DNA from: an uncultured Flavihumibacter sp.
Lineage (GTDB): Bacteria > Bacteroidota > Bacteroidia > Chitinophagales > Chitinophagaceae
DNA length: 64,000 nucleotides
Reading direction: 5' to 3'
NCBI GenBank assembly: GCA_902168105.1
Contig: CABHOY010000041.1
Span: forward strand, 372,001-436,000
In this document: one piece after another, positions 32,940 to 40,999 of the stretch
How the letters are laid out: each line of letters opens with the position of its first letter
Position numbering within the stretch: position 1 is the stretch's first letter
Position numbers and translations under genes: made by a program
Notes under the pieces: generated by a model
Told to the model about the DNA's origin: nothing
Database searches by the model: none
What the model saw: the letters and a program-made list of their open reading frames with translations, nothing else

Positions 32940-33416
32940 TTAGTCTACCGTTAGTATCATATCATATCTATGCATCCCGTTAGAATAACCGTTTTCGGTA
33001 TACTTAACAGTAACGAATCCGTAACGTTCAAAAAATGGCTTGCTATGTTGTGTGGTGTCTAATATAATACTGGCGCCAGGATACAATTCCCTGATCTTAT
33101 TAAGCCGGTATATCAGTAATTGCTTTCCGAAGCCTTGTTTATGAAACGTTCTATGTACAAAGCCCCAGGCAAAGGTTGCTTCGTTTTTCTTTTCATCATA
33201 ACCAAAGCCACCGCAACCAACTAAGGTATTTCCACTGATAACGACGAAATAATAGCTACCGTTCTTTTCTTCCTGTAACAGGTCCAACCAGCTTTCATAC
33301 TGGGTTACTTCGGCCTCTGTGAAGAAATCAGGTACATTGGAGATAAAGGCATCAAGGCAATGATGCCTCCAATCGTTTGTATATTCAGTGATCTGTATAG
33401 TTTCGGGTAATAACAT
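32940..33416 (-). CDS. GNAT-family N-acetyltransferase
   Basis: A 158-residue acyl-CoA-dependent acetyltransferase. The central strands (YYFVVISGNTLVGCGGFGYD, TFAWGFVHRTFHKQGFGKQL) contain the acetyl-CoA pyrophosphate-binding motif, here HKQGFGKQL in place of the consensus Q/RxxGxG/A. The end has FFERYGFVTVK, a typical GNAT tail. The substrate is unknown. It converges on the HEAT gene with 8 bp between stops. Confidence 0.85.
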   Translation of the reverse strand: MLLPETIQITEYTNDWRHHCLDAFISNVPDFFTEAEVTQYESWLDLLQEEKNGSYYFVVISGNTLVGCGGFGYDEKKNEATFAWGFVHRTFHKQGFGKQLLIYRLNKIRELYPGASIILDTTQHSKPFFERYGFVTVKYTENGYSNGMHRYDMILTVD

Positions 33417-33798
33417 TTTTGTTGCAGGCGATAGAAGACCTTCCTCCTACCGGCAATTTACCGAAATAAGCGGCATAAATTATTAATATGCAATATTTTC
33501 CCTCATCATCGTTTGACCAGGTTGATAAATATAATAAAAATGCCGTGTAACCGGTATAGCTGTACGACGCCTTCATTATAAAACTTCTTATATCCACCAC
33601 GACATACCTGAAGTACCCTGAAGGGGGTGTTAACTCCAAATGCCATGCGGCCAGCATTTACCTGCTTGCTTTTTTAGAGCAGATGACCGTACGGCCTTAT
33701 ACAAATAAAACCATCTGAAAGTGAACTGAGCGGTGACTTAAGGTGTTGGTTCTATATGCCATTTAGCTGTCAAGATCAATATTTATGACCATTTAATG
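33417..33798. other. Gene-free upstream region
   Basis: Roughly 380 bp between the GNAT start and the operator-like inverted repeat. No coding-like frame, repeat or terminator was seen. It should contain the minus-strand GNAT promoter, but no exact -7 box was found. Confidence 0.4.
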
Positions 33799-33837
33799 CA
33801 TTACATGGTAATATGTTTTGCATAATACCATGTAATG
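33799..33837. promoter_or_regulatory. 12-bp inverted repeat upstream of the NTF2-like gene
   Basis: CATTACATGGTA at 33799-33810 and TACCATGTAATG at 33826-33837 are exact reverse complements across a 15-bp AT-rich spacer. They end 32 bp before the next start codon. This is a likely operator for a dimeric regulator encoded elsewhere. Confidence 0.55.
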
Positions 33838-33869
33838 TATTAATATTGCTCTGAATTAAACCCACACAT

Positions 33870-34625
33870 ATGAAAACATTCCTGACAATCATATTTTTAG
33901 CTCTTTACAGCCTCTCCTTTGCACAAACGGACCAGGAGCTGTCATCTACCATTATTCGCCTGGACAGCCTTTTCTGGAATAGTTACAATAACTGTGATAC
34001 TGCTAAAATGGGGTCTTTCTTTACGGAAGACGTAGAATTCTATCATGACAAGGGAGGGCCTACCCTGGGTCTCCATGATCTGGTCCATTCATTCAGCAAA
34101 AATCTTTGCAGCAATAAGGATTTCAGACTTAAAAGAGAGGCCGTAGAAGGTAGCTACAAAGTATATCCGCTAAAAAAGGATAACGTGATCTATGGGGCTA
34201 TACTTTCAGGTGAGCATGTATTTTATGTCCTGGAGCCGGGTAAAGGGGAAAGACCGACTGGTCTGGCCAAATTTACGCACCTCTGGCTACTTAATGACGG
34301 GGTATGGAAGATGAAGAGGGTCTTAAGTTATGACCATGGTCCGGTTCCATATAAGAACAAGAAAAAGGAGATTGTTTTATCAGAAAAGGAAATAGCAAAA
34401 TACACCGGCATGTACAAAGGCCCGCAGTCCGGGGATATTGAAGTATTGGCCGGAGAAGGACACCTGATCATGAAGATCGGCGAACACAGATTTAACATAT
34501 ATCCTGAAAAAGAAAGTCTCTTTTTCGATAAAACCCGCGACCTGACCTTTGAGTTTGTGAAGGGTGAAAAGATGATGGTTTGGGAAAATGGAGTGGTTGC
34601 AGAGGAGCTTATCATTGTTAAATAA
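33870..34625 (+). CDS. Exported NTF2-like (DUF4440) protein with C-terminal beta domain
   Basis: A 251-residue protein with a signal peptide (MKTFLTIIFLALYSLSFAQ). Residues 22-150 form a SnoaL/DUF4440 cone fold (DSLFWNSYNNCDTAKMGSFF, TEDVEFYHDKGG). The C-terminal 85 residues (KEIAKYTGMYKGPQSGDIEV) resemble the DUF3471 domain attached to many Bacteroidota hydrolases. An enzyme role is not shown. Confidence 0.8.
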   Translation: MKTFLTIIFLALYSLSFAQTDQELSSTIIRLDSLFWNSYNNCDTAKMGSFFTEDVEFYHDKGGPTLGLHDLVHSFSKNLCSNKDFRLKREAVEGSYKVYPLKKDNVIYGAILSGEHVFYVLEPGKGERPTGLAKFTHLWLLNDGVWKMKRVLSYDHGPVPYKNKKKEIVLSEKEIAKYTGMYKGPQSGDIEVLAGEGHLIMKIGEHRFNIYPEKESLFFDKTRDLTFEFVKGEKMMVWENGVVAEELIIVK

Positions 34626-34756
34626 CACTGTGGTTTAGATACATTAAAACAAAATAAGCATCCAGTATGTTAATGTATCGATCTATGGTACTTAATCAAC
34701 GTATGAGATAAACAAAGCTTCTTCCTGTAATTCTTAACTCCCAAAACTTAAAACTG

Positions 34757-35506
34757 ATGAATCAGTTACGATTTTCCTACGTACTCGTTTATACAACTGT
34801 AATGATCTTCCTGACCGCCTGTGGTGGAGGCGGAAGGGAGAAAAACACAGCGGACACTACGCTTACAGACACCGACACCACTGCCGGTATCGTTAGCGCG
34901 ACATCTGAATCAAATACAACCATTACGACTCCACAGAACATGTTGTTGGTGAGGCACAAAGTAGCCAACTTCTCGAAGTGGTTACCATCTTATGATGAAC
35001 ATGATTCCATGCGTTTAGCTAATCAAATACACAGTTATGTGATCGGTCGTGGTGTGAAGGATTCCAACATGGTCGTTGTTGCTCTAAAGATAGACGATCT
35101 TGATAAAGCAAAAACCTTTAGTAAAGATCCCAGCCTCAAAAAGGCGATGCAAAAAGGCGGTGTAATGGGAGTTCCTGCTATGACTTTTGTTACCATGACC
35201 TACCAGGATACTGCGATGATCCAATCGGATGTCCGGTCGTGGACAAGCTTCACAGTTAAAGACTGGGACACCTGGCAAAAAGCATTCGAAGAAGGCAGAC
35301 AGGATAGAATGGATAACGGATTAACGGTAAGGGCCTATGGCCATGATGCGGACGATAATAAAAAAGTAGTAGTTGTAGTAGCGGTGTTGGATTCTGCCAA
35401 AGCAACCGCCTTCTGGAAATCAGATATGCTTAAACAAAAAATGGCCGCAGGTGGCGTTGTAGGAGCCCCTGAAAGATTCCTGTTCCGTGTTGTAAAACGG
35501 TATTGA
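34757..35506 (+). CDS. Lipoprotein with two tandem ABM-like domains
   Basis: A 249-residue lipoprotein: signal, lipobox LTAC, then a GGGG and Asp/Thr-rich linker (residues 24-55). Two similar halves follow. The first contains VANFSKWLPSYDEHD and GVMGVPAMTFV; the second contains VKDWDTWQKAFEEGRQD and GVVGAPERFLF. Each looks like a dimeric alpha-beta barrel (antibiotic biosynthesis monooxygenase-like) unit, so an internal duplication is clear. Catalytic function is unknown. Confidence 0.75.
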   Translation: MNQLRFSYVLVYTTVMIFLTACGGGGREKNTADTTLTDTDTTAGIVSATSESNTTITTPQNMLLVRHKVANFSKWLPSYDEHDSMRLANQIHSYVIGRGVKDSNMVVVALKIDDLDKAKTFSKDPSLKKAMQKGGVMGVPAMTFVTMTYQDTAMIQSDVRSWTSFTVKDWDTWQKAFEEGRQDRMDNGLTVRAYGHDADDNKKVVVVVAVLDSAKATAFWKSDMLKQKMAAGGVVGAPERFLFRVVKRY

Positions 35507-35537
35507 TAGCATTTAATGTCATAAGACAATATAAGAA

Positions 35538-35569
35538 ACGGCGGCCATTCGTATACGAATGGCCGCCGT
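35538..35569. terminator. 32-bp perfect palindrome between convergent genes
   Basis: The 16-base arms meet without loop at 35553/35554, GC-rich at the base and centred on GTATAC. They lie between the convergent lipoprotein and DUF6263 genes, with no strong T-run on either side. Probably a bidirectional terminator. Confidence 0.65.
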
Positions 35570-35608
35570 CGTCTCTCTTAGTAATATTTATATAGGGATA
35601 GTTCTCTC

Positions 35609-36505
35609 TTATTTCTTCTGTAACTCGTTCTTCATCGTTTTCACGACTAATCTTGTGATATTTCCCGCTCTCGGTTTCATGTCGTCCTTCACTGAAGACT
35701 TCACCAACAGGCCCGTTTTAATATCTACCGTAATGCTTCCTTTCCTCGAATAAGAGGCCTGGATGTCGTTGTTAATAACTGAGGCTGAAGATACTGCTAT
35801 CTCCATCTCATCACCTTCTTCAGACTTCACTGCATACTCCGCTCTCAATGGGCCTACCTGATGGTTTTCATCTTTGTACCATTTATCGCCCACAGCAACT
35901 TCTTCTTCGGGAATGTAGGAGAATGCGGCGTCAAAGATCTTCGCGATCTCTTCATTATTAATTGTGCCACGTACTGTTTTTCCATAGCTCTTCATACCCG
36001 CAGCATCTTCGTCTTCCATACCATCCAAAGCGATGTTGATCAGTGTATCCACTCCGGTTACCTTATCTACCCGCCAGTCTGCATTAAAATATACGTTAAA
36101 TGACTTACCCAGTATTCCTTCGTTCAATTTACGCAAGCGGTCATTCTGCTCATGTAATTCGCTGCTCGTGCTTTTTATAACGAACTCTTTAAAATCATCC
36201 GAGTTAAACCCTGTAATATCGTGCGTAAATAGCTGTTCAGTTTTCTGATTGATTTTCAGATAGGTAGCTTTTACCATTAACTTGCCTTCCGGCGTCTTTC
36301 CTATTACACGGAGAAACCAGCTGGTGGAATAATTTTGATTGATGGCACGTACACCATCTTCGTGGATGTCGGAAATAGCGGTGTTTTTGAAAATGTATTG
36401 TTCTCCTGGATTCAATGCCGGATTAATAGTCCTCTTTACTTGCCCGGATGAGATGATTGCGAAGAAGATAAGGCTCATCAACAGGACAGCACTCTTTTTG
36501 ATCAT
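35609..36505 (-). CDS. Exported DUF6263-family protein
   Basis: A 298-residue protein beginning MIKKSAVLLMSLIFFAIISS and ending the signal at SGQ. The mature part shows alternating beta strands with the pattern of DUF6263 (SFNVYFNADWRVDKVTGVDT, YIPEEEVAVGDKWYKDE), a family of secreted Bacteroidota proteins of unknown function. An exact -7 box lies 27 bp before the start codon. Confidence 0.75.
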   Translation of the reverse strand: MIKKSAVLLMSLIFFAIISSGQVKRTINPALNPGEQYIFKNTAISDIHEDGVRAINQNYSTSWFLRVIGKTPEGKLMVKATYLKINQKTEQLFTHDITGFNSDDFKEFVIKSTSSELHEQNDRLRKLNEGILGKSFNVYFNADWRVDKVTGVDTLINIALDGMEDEDAAGMKSYGKTVRGTINNEEIAKIFDAAFSYIPEEEVAVGDKWYKDENHQVGPLRAEYAVKSEEGDEMEIAVSSASVINNDIQASYSRKGSITVDIKTGLLVKSSVKDDMKPRAGNITRLVVKTMKNELQKK

Positions 36506-36531
36506 AGGTATAATGCTATTGGTTTAAGTAA

Positions 36532-36539
36532 CAAATATA
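36532..36539 (-). promoter_or_regulatory. -7 promoter box TATATTTG (minus strand)
   Basis: An exact TAnnTTTG match on the minus strand, 26 bp upstream of the DUF6263 start. Confidence 0.65.
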
Positions 36540-36716
36540 TCAATTTGATCATATAAAGTAAATGGGCCGCCCGTAGCTGTCGCTAATTTTAATATAGTAA
36601 TAATATAGCCGTCTCTTATAAGTCCTTCATCTTCAGAATATCAGCATCATTAAGTCCCCACTGGCAGGAGGAAAAATAATAGAAACGGAGCTAATGCGCC
36701 TGGGAGATAGAAACCC

Positions 36717-36941
36717 TTACCTTCCGAATCGTTGTACTAACCACATGATCAGTGTAAACACCACGCTTACCAGGATCATTGTTGTAATGGGAATGTAGAC
36801 CTGGTAATTTTCCTTTTCTATTCTGATATCTCCCGGAAGACGCCCCAGAAACCGCAGCTTATCACCCAGGAGCCATATGAGCAGTCCTGCAACAACTATC
36901 ACTATGCCAATAAGTACTACCGTTTTGCCAACACGTTCCAT
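36717..36941 (-). CDS. DUF2905 membrane protein
   Basis: A 74-residue protein with two transmembrane helices (residues 8-24 and 52-68) separated by the conserved LGRLPGDIRIEKENYQVYIP, the DUF2905 signature. It is widespread, usually near ruvB or tRNA-modification genes in other phyla; here it stands alone. Its function is unknown. Confidence 0.85.
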   Translation of the reverse strand: MERVGKTVVLIGIVIVVAGLLIWLLGDKLRFLGRLPGDIRIEKENYQVYIPITTMILVSVVFTLIMWLVQRFGR

Positions 36942-37056
36942 AGTTTGTATTTAAGATGCTATCAGCCAGCCCATATGCCGGTCAGACTACCTAAATTTAG
37001 TCTAATTTTCCCTTCTGATCCCGCACGTATATTCTCCTCGCGGGAACTAGCCATCA

Positions 37057-37263
37057 TCACCTTGCTATCTTAATTTTTCTTCTGAACCAGTGTCGTTTCC
37101 ACATCCAGAAGCCACTGAGCACTACAATGGGAAGGAAAACAAAACGAACAGCATTGGTTGCCGCAGGAATGTCAGACACAGGGCCATAAATATATCCGAG
37201 AATGGGGATACTCAGCACAATATGCAACCAGCGGATGATCTTTCTTTCGGTAGACGCTTTCAT
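37057..37263 (-). CDS. Small membrane protein
   Basis: A 68-residue protein from the ATG at 37263 (MKASTERKIIRWLHIVLSIP); an alternative start at 37284 adds seven residues. Two hydrophobic helices (IVLSIPILGYIYGP and VRFVFLPIVVLSGFWMW) with a basic tail KRHWFRRKIKIAR suggest an inner-membrane protein with the C-terminus inside. The family resembles short uncharacterised Bacteroidota membrane proteins. Confidence 0.6.
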   Translation of the reverse strand: MKASTERKIIRWLHIVLSIPILGYIYGPVSDIPAATNAVRFVFLPIVVLSGFWMWKRHWFRRKIKIAR

Positions 37264-37499
37264 GAAGATATATGTTTGCTTCAATACAAAGCTATCACCC
37301 GGCGGTAAGTGAAATATGGAAAGTCGACCTAAGGGGTAAATGTGTAGACAACACAGGTGTTGACCGCCAGTCCGTTACTGAGACAACAGGTAAATATTTT
37401 GGCCATCTGAAATAATTGCTTTTACTTCACGTCATATTTACGCAAAGTTGATCAATCCTCCATTTGCGCCAGTTTAGTAATATCCCATTGAAAGCGATC

Positions 37500-38054
37500 A
37501 TGGAAAAAAATATTTATACCCAGGACATCTTCACTATCAGCAATTTCCTTAGTTCAGATGAATGTGCTTCCCTTATCCTGAAAAGTGAAGAAATAGGCTA
37601 TGAAGAGGCCACAGTAGATGTTGGCCACGGCCAGCAGCGAATGATCAAAGGCGTGCGGAACAATGAAAGGGTCCTCTATAAAGATGATATATATGCGGCA
37701 TTTATCTGGGAACGTCTGAAAGCATTTGCGCCGGAGGGAAAAGATGGTGAGACTGCTTGCGGACTAAATGAGTTATTCCGTTTTTATAAATACAGTTCAG
37801 GCCAGCGCTTCAAAATGCATAAAGACGGCTCTTTTATGAGAGACCCTTATGAGGCCAGTCAGTATACATTTATGATCTACCTGAATGAAGAATATAGCGG
37901 AGGAGAAACAATCTTTGCTTCGGGCGAAATTATCCGTCCGAAAGTGGGATCGGCGCTGATATTTCATCATCCATTAAGGCATGAAGGCGCATTGCTGACA
38001 TCAGGTGTGAAATATGTTCTACGTTCAGATATCATGTACCGTAACGGCAAATGA
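37500..38054 (+). CDS. 2-oxoglutarate/Fe(II)-dependent oxygenase (prolyl-4-hydroxylase-like)
   Basis: A 184-residue enzyme from the ATG at 37500; an upstream TTG is disfavoured. Iron ligands are His107 and Asp109 in MHKDGSF and His161 in HEGALLTSG, with Lys171 (KYVLRSD) as the likely 2-oxoglutarate ligand. The strand FMIYLNEEYSGGETIF matches the prolyl-hydroxylase core. The natural substrate in bacteria of this type is not known. The gene stands alone. Confidence 0.9.
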   Translation: MEKNIYTQDIFTISNFLSSDECASLILKSEEIGYEEATVDVGHGQQRMIKGVRNNERVLYKDDIYAAFIWERLKAFAPEGKDGETACGLNELFRFYKYSSGQRFKMHKDGSFMRDPYEASQYTFMIYLNEEYSGGETIFASGEIIRPKVGSALIFHHPLRHEGALLTSGVKYVLRSDIMYRNGK

Positions 38055-38088
38055 TATACGCTTTGTGTATCTGCTATTACAGTAATAT

Positions 38089-38111
38089 CCGGGAGGCCCA
38101 CGACCTCCCGG
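38089..38111. terminator. GC-rich hairpin between convergent genes
   Basis: CCGGGAGG and CCTCCCGG pair across a 7-nt loop, extended by flanking ATA/TAT bases. It lies between the convergent oxygenase and NTF2-like genes. Confidence 0.65.
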
Positions 38112-38117
38112 GTATAC

Positions 38118-38540
38118 TTATCCTGAATGATCAGTATATAAATACCATTTCCCTTTGATCTTCTTCATCAAACCGGAGAACCTTCCGTTGATCATCTTAC
38201 CATCTGGGCTCTTCACATGAAAGAAGCCGGATACGTAATAATATCTTTTTGATAGTCTTTCTAATCGCGCACCATCCAATGTCAACTGTCCCATTCTCTC
38301 TTTAGGCCAGTACTTCTTATAGAAAGCCAGTATGCTGTCCTTTCCGTAAACTGCGCCCGTCGTGTAAATCATACGGGTAGAGTCCGACGGAGCATACAGG
38401 TTTACATAGGCCTCGATATCCCCTGCATTCCAGACCCGTTCCTCCTCCCTCATTACAGCAAGTATGGCCTTTTCATCTTTTGATTGGCCGAAAGTTGTTA
38501 TTGACAGTAACAGACAGATGAGCGTGATGCAATATTTCAT
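38118..38540 (-). CDS. Exported NTF2-like/DUF4440 protein
   Basis: A 140-residue protein with a signal peptide (MKYCITLICLLLSITTFGQ). The rest is a single SnoaL/NTF2-like domain: helix AILAVMREEERVWNAGDIEA, strand YVNLYAPSD, then GDKVY-like turns (GKDSILAFYKKYW) and a final sheet. It probably acts in the periplasm as a binding or small catalytic protein; the ligand is unknown. Confidence 0.8.
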   Translation of the reverse strand: MKYCITLICLLLSITTFGQSKDEKAILAVMREEERVWNAGDIEAYVNLYAPSDSTRMIYTTGAVYGKDSILAFYKKYWPKERMGQLTLDGARLERLSKRYYYVSGFFHVKSPDGKMINGRFSGLMKKIKGKWYLYTDHSG

Positions 38541-38745
38541 TGTTTAAGTATTATCAGTGAAAAGATAAAGACCTATATCATTTTACTCCCAGGGCCCCCC
38601 TGTGCTGTGCATCAGCCAGATTTTGCACAAACCAGTGAGGGTATAAGGGGTATGCCGGGTGATATCATCCAATGTTTTAAGCTCAGGTTGCGCATTTATT
38701 TTTTATTTTTAATTACATTGAAAGCCGCTATAAAACCCATTCACC

Positions 38746-40905
38746 ATGGAACAGTCCAGAAGAGACTTCCTGAAAACAACCGGCTGCCTGACAATAGGTT
38801 TTTCACTTGGCGCCCTCTACACGGCAACTTCCGCGTTACCGCTGCAGGAGTTACCTGGTTCTCTTAAAAGATATCCCAATATTGACGCCTGGCTGGAAGT
38901 ACTCGCCAATGGCAATGTACGTGTATTTACCGGCAAACTGGAGCTGGGGCAAGGAATCCGGATCGCCATTGCACAGGTAGCAGCAGAAGAGCTGGACCTT
39001 GACGTCAGTAAAGTGACGGTTTCACTGGCCGAGACTGGTGTAACACCCAATGAATCCTACACTGCCGGCAGCGCTTCCATTGAAACCAGCGCCATGTCCG
39101 TGCGTTATGCAGCTGCTGCTGCAAGACAACAGTTGTTACAGCTGGCGGCCACACGGTTAAATGTGCCGGTGGGAGAACTGAAAATGTCCGATGGCAAGAT
39201 CAAGGCAAAGAACCGCACGCTTACATTTACTGAATTACTGGACGGCAAAAAACTGAGCGGGGAGATAAAAATGCCGCTACCGCTGAAAGCTAAACAAGAC
39301 TATCGTATTTCCGGTAAGTCCGTTCACCGGGAAGATCTTTCCGCAATGGTAAGCGGAGATCCTGTGTTTGTGCATGACCTGCGCTTTCCAGATATGCTTC
39401 ATGCCCGTATTGTACGCCCTCCTGTTTACGAAGCCAAACTGGAAAGTTTCAATGAGCAATCTGTAAGGTCAAAGGTACCGGGATTGCAAAAGATCGTTGT
39501 GAATGGCAGTTTCCTGGCTGTCATTGCTAAAAACGAATACCAGTCTATACAAGCACAAAAGATACTGTCTGAAAATACAAAATGGTCGTCTGTAAAACCA
39601 TTGGAAGGAGGTAACGACCTTGCTGCCTATCTCAGGAAGTTGCCTGTAAGATCCCAGAGCGTAGAGAACAAGGGCAGTATGCTCAGTGGGGAACCAACCT
39701 TACGCGCCAGCTATTTCAAGCCATATATTATGCACGGCGCCACTGGCCCATCCTGTGCGGTTGCGTTATATGAGGATCAGCAGCTGCATATCTGGACGCA
39801 TAGTCAGGGTGTATATCCATTAAGGGAATCGCTGAAAGATCTGTTACAGCTACCGGCGGAACGTATCCATATCAAGGGAGTTCCGGGTGCAGGGTGCTTT
39901 GGGCACAACGGAGCCGACGACGTAGCTGCCGAAGCAGCGCTGCTGGCAATACAGCTACCGGGAAAGCACATACGCCTTCAATGGTCAAGACAAGAAGAAC
40001 ATGGCTGGGAGCCTTATGGCAGTGCCATGTTGATGGATGCCGCGGCGGTATTGGACGGCAATGGAAAGATCAGCCACTGGCAATATGCCTTGTGGTCGGA
40101 TACTCATAGCACCCGGCCGGGTGGCAAGGCGGCAAATTTATTGCCGGCAGGCTACCTTGAAAAGCCATTTCCAGCCAGTGGTTCAACTTATAGCGGAGGC
40201 GCTTCCCGTAACTCAGAACCTTATTACAACTTCCCTAACGTAGATATAAAAGCACACTCCTTCACCGGCCCCCTGCGCGTATCGGCGCTGCGGAGCCTGG
40301 GTGCTTTTGCGAACATCTTCGCTGTTGAATCTTTTATGGAAGAACTGGCTGTTGTTGCAGGAAAAGATGCTTACACATTCCGGCTGATGCATCTGAAAGA
40401 TGAACGTGCCATTGCCGTACTGGAAAAGCTCCGGTCTATGGCGCCTGTGAAACCCGGTAGTAATGGTAATGCCGTTGGTATCGCGTTTGCCAGGTATAAG
40501 AACAGTGCAGCCTATGCTGCTGTAGCCGCCCAGGTGCAGGTAAGCAATGGTGTGGTAACAGTGCAGAAGATGTGGGCGGTCATTGATGCAGGAGAGATCA
40601 TTAATCCCGACGGTATCAAAAACCAGACAGAAGGTGGTATGGTGCAGGCTGCCAGCTGGACGTTGCGGGAGCAGGTAAAGTATGACACACAGATCAGAAG
40701 CCTGGACTGGATCTCTTATCCGGTGATGTCTATGAGCCAGGCGCCGGAAGTAGAAATAGCCTTGATAGATCGCCCTACAGAGGAGCCTCTGGGCGCAGGA
40801 GAAGCGGTACAGGGACCTGCAGGTGCCGCCATTGCCAATGCTGTTTATCATGCAACCGGTATACGTGTGCGCGACCTGCCGATATTACCAGAAAAGCTTT
40901 TATAA
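38746..40905 (+). CDS. Molybdopterin-binding oxidoreductase large subunit (xanthine dehydrogenase/isoquinoline 1-oxidoreductase family)
   Basis: A 719-residue protein with a Tat signal (SRRDFLKTTG). Molybdenum-cofactor-binding segments include GKLELGQGIRIAIAQVAAEE, GAGCFGHNGADDVAAEAALL and the C-terminal GAGEAVQGPAGAAIANAV with the catalytic Glu. This is the IorB/aldehyde-oxidase-like form for exported enzymes that pass electrons to cytochrome c. The small [2Fe-2S] subunit gene that normally adjoins is not seen on either side. The convergent dehydrogenase-cytochrome gene is separated by 94 bp. Confidence 0.85.
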   Translation: MEQSRRDFLKTTGCLTIGFSLGALYTATSALPLQELPGSLKRYPNIDAWLEVLANGNVRVFTGKLELGQGIRIAIAQVAAEELDLDVSKVTVSLAETGVTPNESYTAGSASIETSAMSVRYAAAAARQQLLQLAATRLNVPVGELKMSDGKIKAKNRTLTFTELLDGKKLSGEIKMPLPLKAKQDYRISGKSVHREDLSAMVSGDPVFVHDLRFPDMLHARIVRPPVYEAKLESFNEQSVRSKVPGLQKIVVNGSFLAVIAKNEYQSIQAQKILSENTKWSSVKPLEGGNDLAAYLRKLPVRSQSVENKGSMLSGEPTLRASYFKPYIMHGATGPSCAVALYEDQQLHIWTHSQGVYPLRESLKDLLQLPAERIHIKGVPGAGCFGHNGADDVAAEAALLAIQLPGKHIRLQWSRQEEHGWEPYGSAMLMDAAAVLDGNGKISHWQYALWSDTHSTRPGGKAANLLPAGYLEKPFPASGSTYSGGASRNSEPYYNFPNVDIKAHSFTGPLRVSALRSLGAFANIFAVESFMEELAVVAGKDAYTFRLMHLKDERAIAVLEKLRSMAPVKPGSNGNAVGIAFARYKNSAAYAAVAAQVQVSNGVVTVQKMWAVIDAGEIINPDGIKNQTEGGMVQAASWTLREQVKYDTQIRSLDWISYPVMSMSQAPEVEIALIDRPTEEPLGAGEAVQGPAGAAIANAVYHATGIRVRDLPILPEKLL

Positions 40906-40999
40906 CTGAACAGTTATTCTGCCGCCTGCCAATACTGATATTTGCCCTTATAGCTGCTGCACTTAAAACTGCAATGATCTAAAGGAAATATCGGAGAGA

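Noticed and set aside
33385..33657. 90-residue minus-strand frame overlapping the GNAT start
   Set aside because: It overlaps the start of a well-supported gene in another frame and shows no family pattern.
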